Source of the DNA: GWE2-42-39 sp942493345
GTDB lineage: Bacteria > Bacteroidota > Bacteroidia > Bacteroidales > Prolixibacteraceae
Assembly (NCBI GenBank): GCA_942493345.1
Contig: OW818695.1
Span: forward strand, 434,001-498,000
DNA: 64,000 bases
Direction of reading: 5' to 3'
The translations under genes were made by a program, and so were the position numbers. Under the pieces are notes generated by a model. That model was not told where the DNA came from, did not search any database, and saw nothing but the letters and a program-made list of their open reading frames with translations. The first letter of the stretch is position 1. Each line of letters begins with the position of its first letter. Positions 51,797-59,570 of the stretch are shown one piece after another.

Positions 51797-52691
51797 TTAA
51801 TCAAATCCAATTTCAAAGTATTTTAAAATTGCTTTGTAATTATCTTGTGCTGTGAGGCAGGTATCTAGCAAATATTCTTTTGCGTTGTTCCATTCTTGTA
51901 AGCCACGATAATAAAATAGTTTTAAATCTTCGTCAATAATGAACGGAACAATATTGTTTGCCAAACATTCTTTAAACATGATCAAACGACCAACACGCCC
52001 GTTTCCATCTTGAAATGGATGAATTACTTCAAATATTTGATGAAATTCGATAAGGTCTTCTATCGTTTTTTGTTCTTTTAAATAATAAACTACCAATAGT
52101 TCTTTCATTTTCGCTGGAACTTCTTTTGGGGTACAAGTTTCATTTCCACCCACTTCGTTTGGTAGTTTTTTGTAATCCCCCACGTTAAACCAATCTTTTC
52201 TACTGTCCGATGTCCCCGATTTTAACAAAAAATGCAATTCTTTTATCAGTGGCTCTGTGAGTTTTGATTTGGCTTTATCTATAATCAAATCAATACAGCG
52301 AAAATGGTTGGTGGTTTCAATAATATCATCCACATTAATATTTTCTTTGGATGCTCCAATTGTGTTGGTTTCAAAAATATAACGGGTTTGCTCGTGTGTG
52401 AGTTTACTGCCTTCAATTTGGTTAGAGTTGTAGGTCAAATCAATTTGAGTGCGATGATAAATACCACCTTTCAGCTTCATGTCTTTTTGCTCTTTCAATA
52501 TATTGAGCAAAGGATTGTCGCTTGAATTTTTTCTTGTTTTCTTTTTCTGGCAATACAGCATCTTCAGGAATATTCCAGGTTTTGCCTGTGAGAAATGCAC
52601 CTTTTATTTTGCCATTGGCACAATAGTTTCGGACAGTTCTATCCGGGATATTCCATTTTCTTGCAAATTCGCCTACGGAAAGATATTGCAT
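51797..52691 (-). pseudogene. fic: HTH-Fic AMP-transferase gene with a frameshift
   Basis: Two overlapping minus frames make one normal HTH-Fic protein of about 297 residues. 52691-52440 encodes an N-terminal HTH (SVGEFARKWNIPDRTVRNYC). 52600-51797 encodes Fic with the inhibitory helix NSNQIEGS and catalytic HPFQDGNGRVGR. They join at a six-base homopolymer (T52527-T52532 on +); one extra base would restore the frame. Fic enzymes AMPylate proteins. It lies inside the invertible hsdS segment, in the direction of the silent copy. Either a broken gene, a slippage-controlled one, or a sequencing error. Confidence 0.75.
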
Positions 52692-52769
52692 GTTTTATTA
52701 AATTTCTATCGGCAAAGATAGGCTATTTTTACTCCTTAATTTCTTTTTTTTGCCGATAACGGCAAGAAA

Positions 52770-53942
52770 TTATACAAACATGTTTTTCAGTAGAAATTGT
52801 TTTTGTTTCTGATACCGTTCCAATACTCTTTTCTCGGTTTCTATTTTGGCATCAAAAGAGTGAAGGAATTTGGCGATTTTATTTTGTTCTTCGATACAAG
52901 ACATATTAAATTCTAATTTTTTTATTTCGTTTCCACTTATTGCAGTAAATGTGCTTCCTTGTTCTAATTTACTCCATTTATCTTCGTAATGTAACAAGTA
53001 CTGATAAATGAATTCAATTGAATATTTAGAATTAGTACTTATAGCACAAACACCCCGACCAATGCAGGCATTATGTAAAGATTTTGCCACAGCACCTACA
53101 GGAGCTCTAACAGTTAAAATTAAGTCTCCAATTTTGCATTCTTTAGTTATTTCTGTAGTCCAATTTCTGGGAGAAGTAATTCGGTTCACTATGTCTGCAT
53201 TTCCCTGAATTAAAGGGATTCCTATTTCATCGGTATTGTATGATGTGGAACTAGGAGATTGTCCCATGATTATAATACAAACTTCTCCCAATTTCTTCAT
53301 TTTCCAATCAGGATAACTATTCCCATTTTCATCTTTAAATCTCAATTGCCGAGAAAATATCTTTTTGCTCAAAGCTGTTTTCAAAGATTTCAAATACTCA
53401 ATTATTTTGCTTTGAGTTGAGATTCTTTCATCAATGAGCGATAGTAACGAAGCAATTTTATGCTGTTCTTCAATAGTTGGATAATAGACTTTCAATTTTT
53501 TTAACCCATCTCCATACAGGTGAACAACAGATACTCCTTGCGCAACCTTAGCTATATCATATTTCCTTTTACCGTTTAATTGATAACTAAAAAAACGGCC
53601 ATCACCATTATATAACCTTATAATATTGAGGTCTCCACCTAAAAGTATACCATTGAAAGGAACACAACATGCTGTCGAAATATCAATTGAAGATTCTCCA
53701 GAGGACGGTATGATAACATCGTTCGCATTGCTTTTTACTAAATTAGTTGCATCAATATCTGTGCGACTCAATACATTATTTATGACTTCGGATTTATATT
53801 TAGTGTAAAGTTCACCGTAAAGAATGCATGGTTTTCCTTCTTTTGAAAGTTGGTCTTTCGATATTCCTGCCCCTTTACTAATGGACGAAATGCCTCCCAA
53901 TATACATTCTTCCCACACACCTTCAAATCCCGGGAATCTCAA
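52770..53942 (-). CDS. hsdS: Type I specificity subunit S, silent inverted copy
   Basis: 390 residues from within the inversion repeat (MRFPGFEGVWEE). There is no ATG at the expected place: the frame runs on upstream without a normal start, so it looks promoterless and silent. Both recognition domains differ from the expressed copy, but the spacers (EEQHKIASLLSLIDERIS) and the end (QKQFLLKNMFV) are alike. After inversion it would take over the ATG and promoter of the other copy. Confidence 0.85.
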   Translation of the reverse strand: MRFPGFEGVWEECILGGISSISKGAGISKDQLSKEGKPCILYGELYTKYKSEVINNVLSRTDIDATNLVKSNANDVIIPSSGESSIDISTACCVPFNGILLGGDLNIIRLYNGDGRFFSYQLNGKRKYDIAKVAQGVSVVHLYGDGLKKLKVYYPTIEEQHKIASLLSLIDERISTQSKIIEYLKSLKTALSKKIFSRQLRFKDENGNSYPDWKMKKLGEVCIIIMGQSPSSTSYNTDEIGIPLIQGNADIVNRITSPRNWTTEITKECKIGDLILTVRAPVGAVAKSLHNACIGRGVCAISTNSKYSIEFIYQYLLHYEDKWSKLEQGSTFTAISGNEIKKLEFNMSCIEEQNKIAKFLHSFDAKIETEKRVLERYQKQKQFLLKNMFV

Positions 53943-53951
53943 ATTTGGAAC
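53920..53951 (-). repeat. hsdS inversion repeat, right copy
   Basis: Exact reverse complement of 50668-50699. The 3.2 kb between them hold both variable hsdS bodies and fic. Confidence 0.85.
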
Positions 53952-54023
53952 CTTAGGTGATTTTAACGTCTCAAATCCTTTATTCCTTTATTTTGAGATT
54001 TTAAATTCTAAAATCCAACAACA

Positions 54024-54950
54024 ATGAACGAACAAAAGAGTATTTCAGAAGTAGTCAATTTATGGAAAACGGACAAAAAACAGTATGTAAAGAAATCAAG
54101 TTACTCCGCGTACCTACTTTTAATCGAGAATCACTTACTACCCGCGTTTGGAAACTTATACAACCTTGAAGAAGAGGCTGTGCAAACTTTTGTGTTGAAA
54201 AAATTGGAACAGGGGCTTAGTCAGAAAACCATCAAGGATATGTTGATTGTCCTGAAAATGGTTCTCAAATTCGGAGCAAAATACAATTGGTTAGAGTATA
54301 GGCAGTTTGACATTCAATTCCCGACGGTGCGTAAAAAACACGATTTGGAGGTTTTGAGCCGGAGTAATCAGAAAAAAATAATGAATTATGTACAAGCACA
54401 TTTTACTTTCCGAAACTTAGGGGTTTATATTTGCCTAAGTTCGGGAATTCGGATTGGGGAACTTTGTGCGCTTACTTGGGAAGATTTAGATACCGATACA
54501 GGAATTATCAGCATCAAGCGGACGATACAGCGGATTTACACCATAGAAGAAGGCTTGCGTAAAACAGAGCTGATACTTGACACACCTAAAACCAAAAACT
54601 CAATACGGGAAATTCCCATGAGCAGAGATTTGTTAAAAATACTGAAACCGATAAAAAAAGTGGTAAATAATTCATTTTTCATCCTTACAAACGATGTCAA
54701 ACCAACAGAACCTCGAACATATCGCAGTTATTACAAGAATCTTATGAACGATCTGGACATGCCTGAGTTGAAGTTTCACGGACTGAGACATAGTTTTGCT
54801 ACACGATGTATCGAAAGCAAATGCGATTACAAAACAGTCAGCGTACTATTGGGGCATTCCAATATCAGCACCACATTGAATTTATACGTGCATCCGAATA
54901 TGGAACAGAAGAAAAAAGCCATCGAACAGATGTTTAAATCTTTAAGATAG
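54024..54950 (+). CDS. Tyrosine recombinase (likely hsdS invertase)
   Basis: 308 residues. N-terminal SAM-like DNA-binding domain, then the catalytic set: Arg in SSGIRIGELCALTW (about 135-148), HGLRHSFATR (about 252-261, HxxR), GHSNIS (about 277-282) and the Tyr in LNLYVHPN (about 286-293). It lies right next to the inverted repeats, so it most likely flips the hsdS segment. It lacks the extra patch that marks integron integrases, so I do not call it IntI. Target specificity is inferred from position. Confidence 0.85.
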   Translation: MNEQKSISEVVNLWKTDKKQYVKKSSYSAYLLLIENHLLPAFGNLYNLEEEAVQTFVLKKLEQGLSQKTIKDMLIVLKMVLKFGAKYNWLEYRQFDIQFPTVRKKHDLEVLSRSNQKKIMNYVQAHFTFRNLGVYICLSSGIRIGELCALTWEDLDTDTGIISIKRTIQRIYTIEEGLRKTELILDTPKTKNSIREIPMSRDLLKILKPIKKVVNNSFFILTNDVKPTEPRTYRSYYKNLMNDLDMPELKFHGLRHSFATRCIESKCDYKTVSVLLGHSNISTTLNLYVHPNMEQKKKAIEQMFKSLR

Positions 54951-55045
54951 CCGAGCTTGACTATTGTCTGAATTAGGTGTTTATGATGATTAAGAAACAA
55001 TAAAACAACTAACTTTAGAGTCTTAAAAATCTAATTCAGACCCTA

Positions 55046-57928
55046 ATGGCTAAGCAAAGCGAACAAGTCCTAGAAGAACAATTACTTTCTTTATTGCAAA
55101 AAACAGGATATAAATATGTTACAACAAACAATGAGAGCGATTTATTAATCAATCTAAAAGCTCAATTGGAGAAGCACAATAACATAACGCTTTCAGCTAC
55201 TGAATTCGAAAAGGTACTGAACATTTTAAACAAAGGTACAGTATTCGAGAAAGCCAAAACCCTAAGACAAAAACAACATATCGCAAGAGATAATGGAGAG
55301 AACCTCTATTTCGAATTCCTGAATATCGAAAAATGGTGTCAAAACCAATACCAGGTTACCAATCAGGTAAACATCGACGGAAAATACAAAAACCGTTACG
55401 ATGTAACTATTCTCATTAATGGTTTGCCTTTGGTTCAAATAGAACTCAAGCGTAGCGGTTTGGAAATGAAAGAAGCTTTTAATCAAATCAACCGTTATCA
55501 AAGGCATTCATTTGGAGCAAATTCAGCATTGTACCAATACGTGCAGATATTTATTATCAGTAACGGCGTTAATACAAAATACTATGCCAATAACCGCAAC
55601 CAAAGTTTCAAACAAACCTTTTATTGGACAGATATAAATAACAAACGACTTACCAATATCTTAAACGGTTTTACTTTTTCGTTTTTAGACCCTTGTCAAC
55701 TTAGCAAAATGATATGCCAATACATTGTGCTAAATGAGGCAAATAAAATTCCAATGGTTTTGCGACCTTATCAATTTTATGCTGTTGAAGCATTGATTGA
55801 AAGAGTGATAAATAGTTCTAAAAATGGCTATATCTGGCACACCACCGGTTCGGGCAAAACTTTGACTTCGTTCAAAGCCAGTCAAATTTTAATGAAAATG
55901 CCCGAAGTTGATAAAGTTGTTTTTGTAGTTGACCGTAAAGATTTGGATTTTCAAACTACAAAAGAATTCAACAGTTTTAGCGACGGCTGTATTGATGGTA
56001 CAGACAATACAAGTAATCTGGTAAAGCAATTTATAGGTACATACATTGACAAAAAAGGCGAAGCCAAAAACTCGAAACTCATTGTTACTACTATCCAAAA
56101 GCTAAACACGGCTATTAGCAAATTGAAGTACGAAAAGAAAATGGCTGCGTTGAAAGACAAACGAGTTATTTTCATTTTCGACGAGTGCCATCGTTCGCAG
56201 TTTGGCGATACACACAAACGCATCAGGGAGTTTTTCAATAATTGTCAGATGTTCGGCTTTACAGGTACGCCTATCTTTGCTGACAATGCCAATAAAAATG
56301 AACTTGGTAGACGTACGACCAAAGATTTATTTGAAGATTGTTTGCACAAATATGTAATTACCGATGCCATAAAAGATGAGAATGTTTTGAAATTCTCAGT
56401 TGAATACGTTGGCCGATACAAACACAAGGATGGTCGTGAAACTAATATCGATATTGAGGTAGAAGACATCGACACCAAAGAGTTGATGGAAGACGAAAAC
56501 CGTTTAAATAAAATTTCGGATTATATCATTGCTCACCACAACCGCAAAACTCATAGCAAAGAGTTTACAGCTATGTTTTGCACAAGTGGAGTTCCAACGC
56601 TCATTAAGTATTACGACATTTTTAAGCGAAAAAAAGAGGAAGGCAAGCACAATCTAAATATTGCAACCATTTTTAGTTACGCAGCAAATGAAGACGATGC
56701 TGAGGCCAACGGATTTTTACCTGAAGAAGTTTCGGTTGTAGAAGAACCGCAAGCATTATACGGTTTGCAGGCCCACAGCCGTGAAAAATTGGATGAGTTT
56801 ATTGAAGATTACAACAAACTATTCGATACAAAATACAGCACTAAAGACAGCGAAAGTTTTTACAACTATTACAACGACATTTCCAAGAAAGTAAAAGAAC
56901 GCAAAATTGATATTTTACTGGTCGTAAATATGTTTTTGACTGGTTTTGACAGCCCAACATTGAACACCATGTATGTGGATAAAAACCTAAAATATCACGG
57001 CCTTATACAAGCCTATTCGAGAACAAACCGAATACTTAACGAACAAAAATCCCAAGGAAATATTGTCGCTTTTCGTAACCTAAAAAATCGCACCGACGAA
57101 GCCATTACTTTGTTTAGCAACAAAGAAGCTATAGAAGTAATCATTATGAAGCCCTATGAGGATTACACGGTCAAGTTTAACGAAGCCTTTGAAAAACTAA
57201 TTGAAATAACACCAACAACCGACAGTGTAAATGACCTAGTGAGTGAAGATGATGAATTAAAATTCATTCAAGCTTTCAGAGATTTGATGCGCATTAAAAA
57301 TATTCTCGCTGCTTTTTCTGACTTCAAGTGGGACGATTTGAAAATGACCGAACAGCTTTTTAATGATTTCCAAAGTAAGTATTTAGATTTATGGCATAAG
57401 GTAAAAACAGACCACCAAAAGGAGAAAGTTTCCATTTTAGAGGACGTGGACTTTGAACTGGAATTGATTCATCGTGATGAAATTAATGTTGCTTACATTA
57501 TTCAACTCTTAATCAAACTCAAATCGAAGAAACAAAAGGACACAACAAAAGCAGAACAAGAAATTTTCAACTTGCTGAACACCGAAACTACTTTACGCAG
57601 TAAACGAGAGTTAATTGAAAAATTCATCCATGAGAATTTACCCGTTCTGGACAATTCCGATGACATTGCACCTGCATTTGATAAATATTGGAGTGACGAA
57701 CAGCAAAAAGCATTTTCAATATTGGTAGCAGAGGAAAATCTATCAGCAGATAAAACAGAGAAACTAATTGAAGATTATCTGTTTGCTGAAAGGCCGCCTT
57801 TGCGTGACGAAGTTTTGGAACTCATTGACGGAGAAAAACCAGGTCTTTTGCAACGTAAAAAATTAGGTGCCAGAATACTAAAAAGAATTATGGACTTTGT
57901 TGATACATTTATAAACGGAATGACATAA
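55046..57928 (+). CDS. hsdR: Type I restriction endonuclease subunit R, second locus
   Basis: 960 residues. N-terminal nuclease with NRYDVTILING (about 112-122) and LVQIELKRSG (about 126-135; ExK). Motor: Walker A HTTGSGKT (about 266-273), FDECHRSQ (about 376-383), FTGTPIF (about 405-411) and motif VI around AYSRTNRILNE (about 657-667). Longer than the first HsdR (797) and of the EcoR124-like kind, matching its HsdM. Starts 95 bp after the recombinase, far from hsdM. Confidence 0.9.
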   Translation: MAKQSEQVLEEQLLSLLQKTGYKYVTTNNESDLLINLKAQLEKHNNITLSATEFEKVLNILNKGTVFEKAKTLRQKQHIARDNGENLYFEFLNIEKWCQNQYQVTNQVNIDGKYKNRYDVTILINGLPLVQIELKRSGLEMKEAFNQINRYQRHSFGANSALYQYVQIFIISNGVNTKYYANNRNQSFKQTFYWTDINNKRLTNILNGFTFSFLDPCQLSKMICQYIVLNEANKIPMVLRPYQFYAVEALIERVINSSKNGYIWHTTGSGKTLTSFKASQILMKMPEVDKVVFVVDRKDLDFQTTKEFNSFSDGCIDGTDNTSNLVKQFIGTYIDKKGEAKNSKLIVTTIQKLNTAISKLKYEKKMAALKDKRVIFIFDECHRSQFGDTHKRIREFFNNCQMFGFTGTPIFADNANKNELGRRTTKDLFEDCLHKYVITDAIKDENVLKFSVEYVGRYKHKDGRETNIDIEVEDIDTKELMEDENRLNKISDYIIAHHNRKTHSKEFTAMFCTSGVPTLIKYYDIFKRKKEEGKHNLNIATIFSYAANEDDAEANGFLPEEVSVVEEPQALYGLQAHSREKLDEFIEDYNKLFDTKYSTKDSESFYNYYNDISKKVKERKIDILLVVNMFLTGFDSPTLNTMYVDKNLKYHGLIQAYSRTNRILNEQKSQGNIVAFRNLKNRTDEAITLFSNKEAIEVIIMKPYEDYTVKFNEAFEKLIEITPTTDSVNDLVSEDDELKFIQAFRDLMRIKNILAAFSDFKWDDLKMTEQLFNDFQSKYLDLWHKVKTDHQKEKVSILEDVDFELELIHRDEINVAYIIQLLIKLKSKKQKDTTKAEQEIFNLLNTETTLRSKRELIEKFIHENLPVLDNSDDIAPAFDKYWSDEQQKAFSILVAEENLSADKTEKLIEDYLFAERPPLRDEVLELIDGEKPGLLQRKKLGARILKRIMDFVDTFINGMT

Positions 57929-58085
57929 CCATGTTCTCAAAATTATTTAATTTCATATATAACCGCATTTGCATTTAGTTAATATCCTGTTAATATTTAA
58001 TTCATTACCGTATTTAACTTTTCACTACAATTTTGTAAATTTAGGTTAGTTATTCTATTCATTATTAACCCTTAAATTTATTTAC
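57929..58085. other. Intergenic region before backbone gene copy 2
   Basis: No gene. From 58032 (TTTTGTAAATTTAGG) it matches the leader of backbone copy 1, giving the boundary of shared right-end sequence. Confidence 0.5.
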
Positions 58086-58826
58086 ATGCCATCCACCTCA
58101 GAAACCGGCCATGCTAAGAATGTGGCTAACTTTGAAAAACTAATTGCTAACATTACCGCTTTAGGAACTCCTTACAATCCTTCAAAAGCAAGTCTGAAAC
58201 TTCCTGCATTAAACACCCAATTGACTGCGGCCAAAACAGCAATTTCAGCGGTTAATTCTGCCGAACCTGCATTTAAAAACGCGGTAAGTGCGAGAGATGT
58301 CGCTTTTGCTCCATTAAGCAAGTTAATAACACGGGTAAACAACGCGCTGAAAGCTTCAGACACCACCGAGCAGGTAGCTGAAAGCGCAATGACTCTGGTT
58401 CGCAAATTGCAAGGTCGCAGAGCCACCCCAAAAATGACCGAAGAGGAAAAGAAAGCTGCATCCGAAGCCGGAAATGAAGTAACTGAAATTTCATCCTCTC
58501 AGATGAGCTTCGATAGTCGTTTGGATAACCTGGACAAACTGATTAAATTGCTAACATCAGTTACAGCTTACGCCCCCAATGAGGCAGATTTAAAGGTTAC
58601 TGCTTTGACAGCCCTTTACACCGATTTAAAAACGAAGAACACTGCCGTAATTACTGCGGAAGCCCCTTTGGTGAATGCCCGCATAGCCAGAAACGACGTG
58701 CTTTATAAAGCAGGTACAGGCGTTGTTGACACTTCAGTAGACGTTAAAACGTATGTCAAGTCTATTTTCGGTGCGACAAGTCCCCAATACAAAACAATTA
58801 GCGGCCTGAAATTTACAACTCACTAG
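58086..58826 (+). CDS. Helical backbone protein of large defence cassettes, copy 2
   Basis: 246 residues, about 90% identical to the product of 22787-23530. Same internal duplication (NFEKLIANITALG... and NLDKLIKLLTSVTA...). Most DNA differences are silent or conservative, so the protein is under selection. It lies between hsdR and the 21-bp repeats, with no cargo gene after it in either cassette. Function unknown. Confidence 0.8.
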   Translation: MPSTSETGHAKNVANFEKLIANITALGTPYNPSKASLKLPALNTQLTAAKTAISAVNSAEPAFKNAVSARDVAFAPLSKLITRVNNALKASDTTEQVAESAMTLVRKLQGRRATPKMTEEEKKAASEAGNEVTEISSSQMSFDSRLDNLDKLIKLLTSVTAYAPNEADLKVTALTALYTDLKTKNTAVITAEAPLVNARIARNDVLYKAGTGVVDTSVDVKTYVKSIFGATSPQYKTISGLKFTTH

Positions 58827-58852
58827 TAGATTTATAAAGTAAGCTACCTTTT

Positions 58853-58985
58853 TTATGTAACGAGCTCTGGTAAAGTTGTAACGAGCTCTGGTAAAGTTGT
58901 AACGATCCTTGGTATTTTTGCGACGAGCGTCCGTAAAGTTGTGACGAGCTCTGGTAAAGTTAAAACGAGCGTTGGTAAAGTTGTT
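58853..58985 (+). repeat. 21-bp imperfect tandem repeats, copy 2
   Basis: About six units of the type GTTGTAACGAGCTCTGGTAAA, each 20-21 bp, beginning 27 bp after backbone copy 2. Same period and core (GTTGTRACGAGC...GTAAA) as at 23576, with drifted unit sequence, so the repeats have evolved in concert within each copy. Confidence 0.75.
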
Positions 58986-59083
58986 TTTGACACTCTATAA
59001 ATTAGAACTCAGCTTGGCACTTTTGCGACAACCACCGGACAATATAAAACAAGGGATGCAAAGTTTGTAGCAAGCAATCGCAC

Positions 59084-59153
59084 AAAGGCAAGCACATTTG
59101 CAATTCACGCAAGAACCGCCCACAGGGCAAAAATTGCAAAAGAGCTTGCCTTT
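59084..59153. repeat. ACAT/AAGA hairpin element, copy 6 (also terminator-like)
   Basis: Outer stem AAAGGCAAGC/GCTTGCCTTT (59084-59093, 59144-59153), ACAT (59094-59097) opposite AAGA (59140-59143), inner stem TTGCAAT/ATTGCAA. The loop is 23 bp longer than in copy 4, showing that the stems and internal loop, not the apex, are conserved. Confidence 0.75.
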
Positions 59154-59281
59154 TTTCCCTCCCGCAAGGATACATTTTAGCAGTTAGAAAGGTTTTAAAA
59201 CCCCCTCCCTCAAAAAATTAAAACCCCAAACAGCAGTTCTGCCTTGTATTTGAAATAAAAAGCCAAGACAAGATTTTAACT

Positions 59282-59302
59282 TGACAAAATGTTATATATT
59301 TG
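59282..59302 (+). promoter_or_regulatory. Possible outward promoter at the right end of large cassette 3
   Basis: TGACAAAATGTTATATATTTG with TATATTTG at 59295-59302, the counterpart of 24017-24024; both lie about 35 bp before the cassette end and point into the next cassette. Tentative because of the short -33/-7 distance. Confidence 0.4.
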
Positions 59303-59333
59303 ATATGTAAACTAACGCAGATTAGCGGCCAGC

Positions 59334-59463
59334 ACCTAACATCAGCTACCCGTCAAGTCCGGCGGCAATGGTTTGCGGTGGGCATCTTTCCGCTCAGGCT
59401 GCATTTCGGCTTGACAGGAAATCGCCCGCAATCCGCCCCTGCGTGTAGCTTCCTACGTTAGCA
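59334..59463 (+). repeat. attC-like site 37 (family A), last in the array
   Basis: Left box ACCTAAC closes large cassette 3. Right box GTTAGCA opens a final unit whose matching end is not found before the IS element. Confidence 0.85.
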
Positions 59464-59570
59464 ACCATAATAAAAGGACTGCCCTGCATGAAAATTGGGA
59501 ACATTTAGAAATAGAGACAACTATCGAATGGCTTAAAAAGTATAAAATAAAACCACATGGAATATTTTAA
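59464..59570 (+). pseudogene. C-terminal remnant of an unknown gene
   Basis: A frame open from the attC boundary to TAA 59568-59570 encodes about 35 residues (…ALHENWEHLEIETTIEWLKK…) with natural protein composition but no start codon of its own. It overlaps the next ATG by 14 bp. It looks like the tail of a gene cut off where the array joins it, which would make this an array/chromosome junction. Short, so uncertain. Confidence 0.35.

Larger units (their letters stand above)
58032..59340 (+). repeat. Conserved right end of large defence cassettes, copy 2
   Basis: Homologous to 22731-24062 from the gene leader to GCGGCCAGCACCTAAC. The same order holds: backbone gene, 21-bp repeats, hairpin, TTAAAACCCC stretch, possible outward promoter. 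Short insertions (for example GAACCGCCCACAGGGC in the hairpin loop) separate the copies. Confidence 0.8.
48560..59457 (+). mobile_element. Large defence cassette 3 (phase-variable type I R-M with Fic)
   Basis: 10.9 kb, begins TTAGGTGC and ends GCACCTAAC. Ends shared with large cassette 2; cargo different. Contains the window's only tyrosine recombinase, which serves the hsdS switch. Confidence 0.75.
411..59463 (+). mobile_element. Integron-type cassette array with 37 attC-like sites and no integrase in the window
   Basis: Thirty-seven repeats of about 130 bp separate units of 0.3-11 kb. Each repeat runs from NNNNAAC to GTTNNNN and can fold into a cruciform. The start of each unit (TTRNNN after the G of GTT) is complementary to that unit's own end (NNNYAAC), for example TTATGTGCA/TGCACATAA for 5541-6127 and TTGGCGGC/CCGCCAA for 38089-39088. 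This is the signature of gene cassettes excised as circles. The array is read left to right, and genes are on + except inside the invertible hsdS region. Recombination would be expected between G and TT of the right box. Confidence 0.85.

Noticed and set aside
54024..54950. Tyrosine recombinase as the integron integrase IntI
   Set aside because: It lies inside a cassette, directly beside the hsdS inverted repeats, and lacks the extra patch typical of integron integrases; an hsdS invertase fits better.
707..59463. The 130-bp repeats as MITEs or REP-type elements
   Set aside because: No target duplications, always the same orientation, one per gene unit, and each unit's two ends complement one another, which MITEs would not produce.
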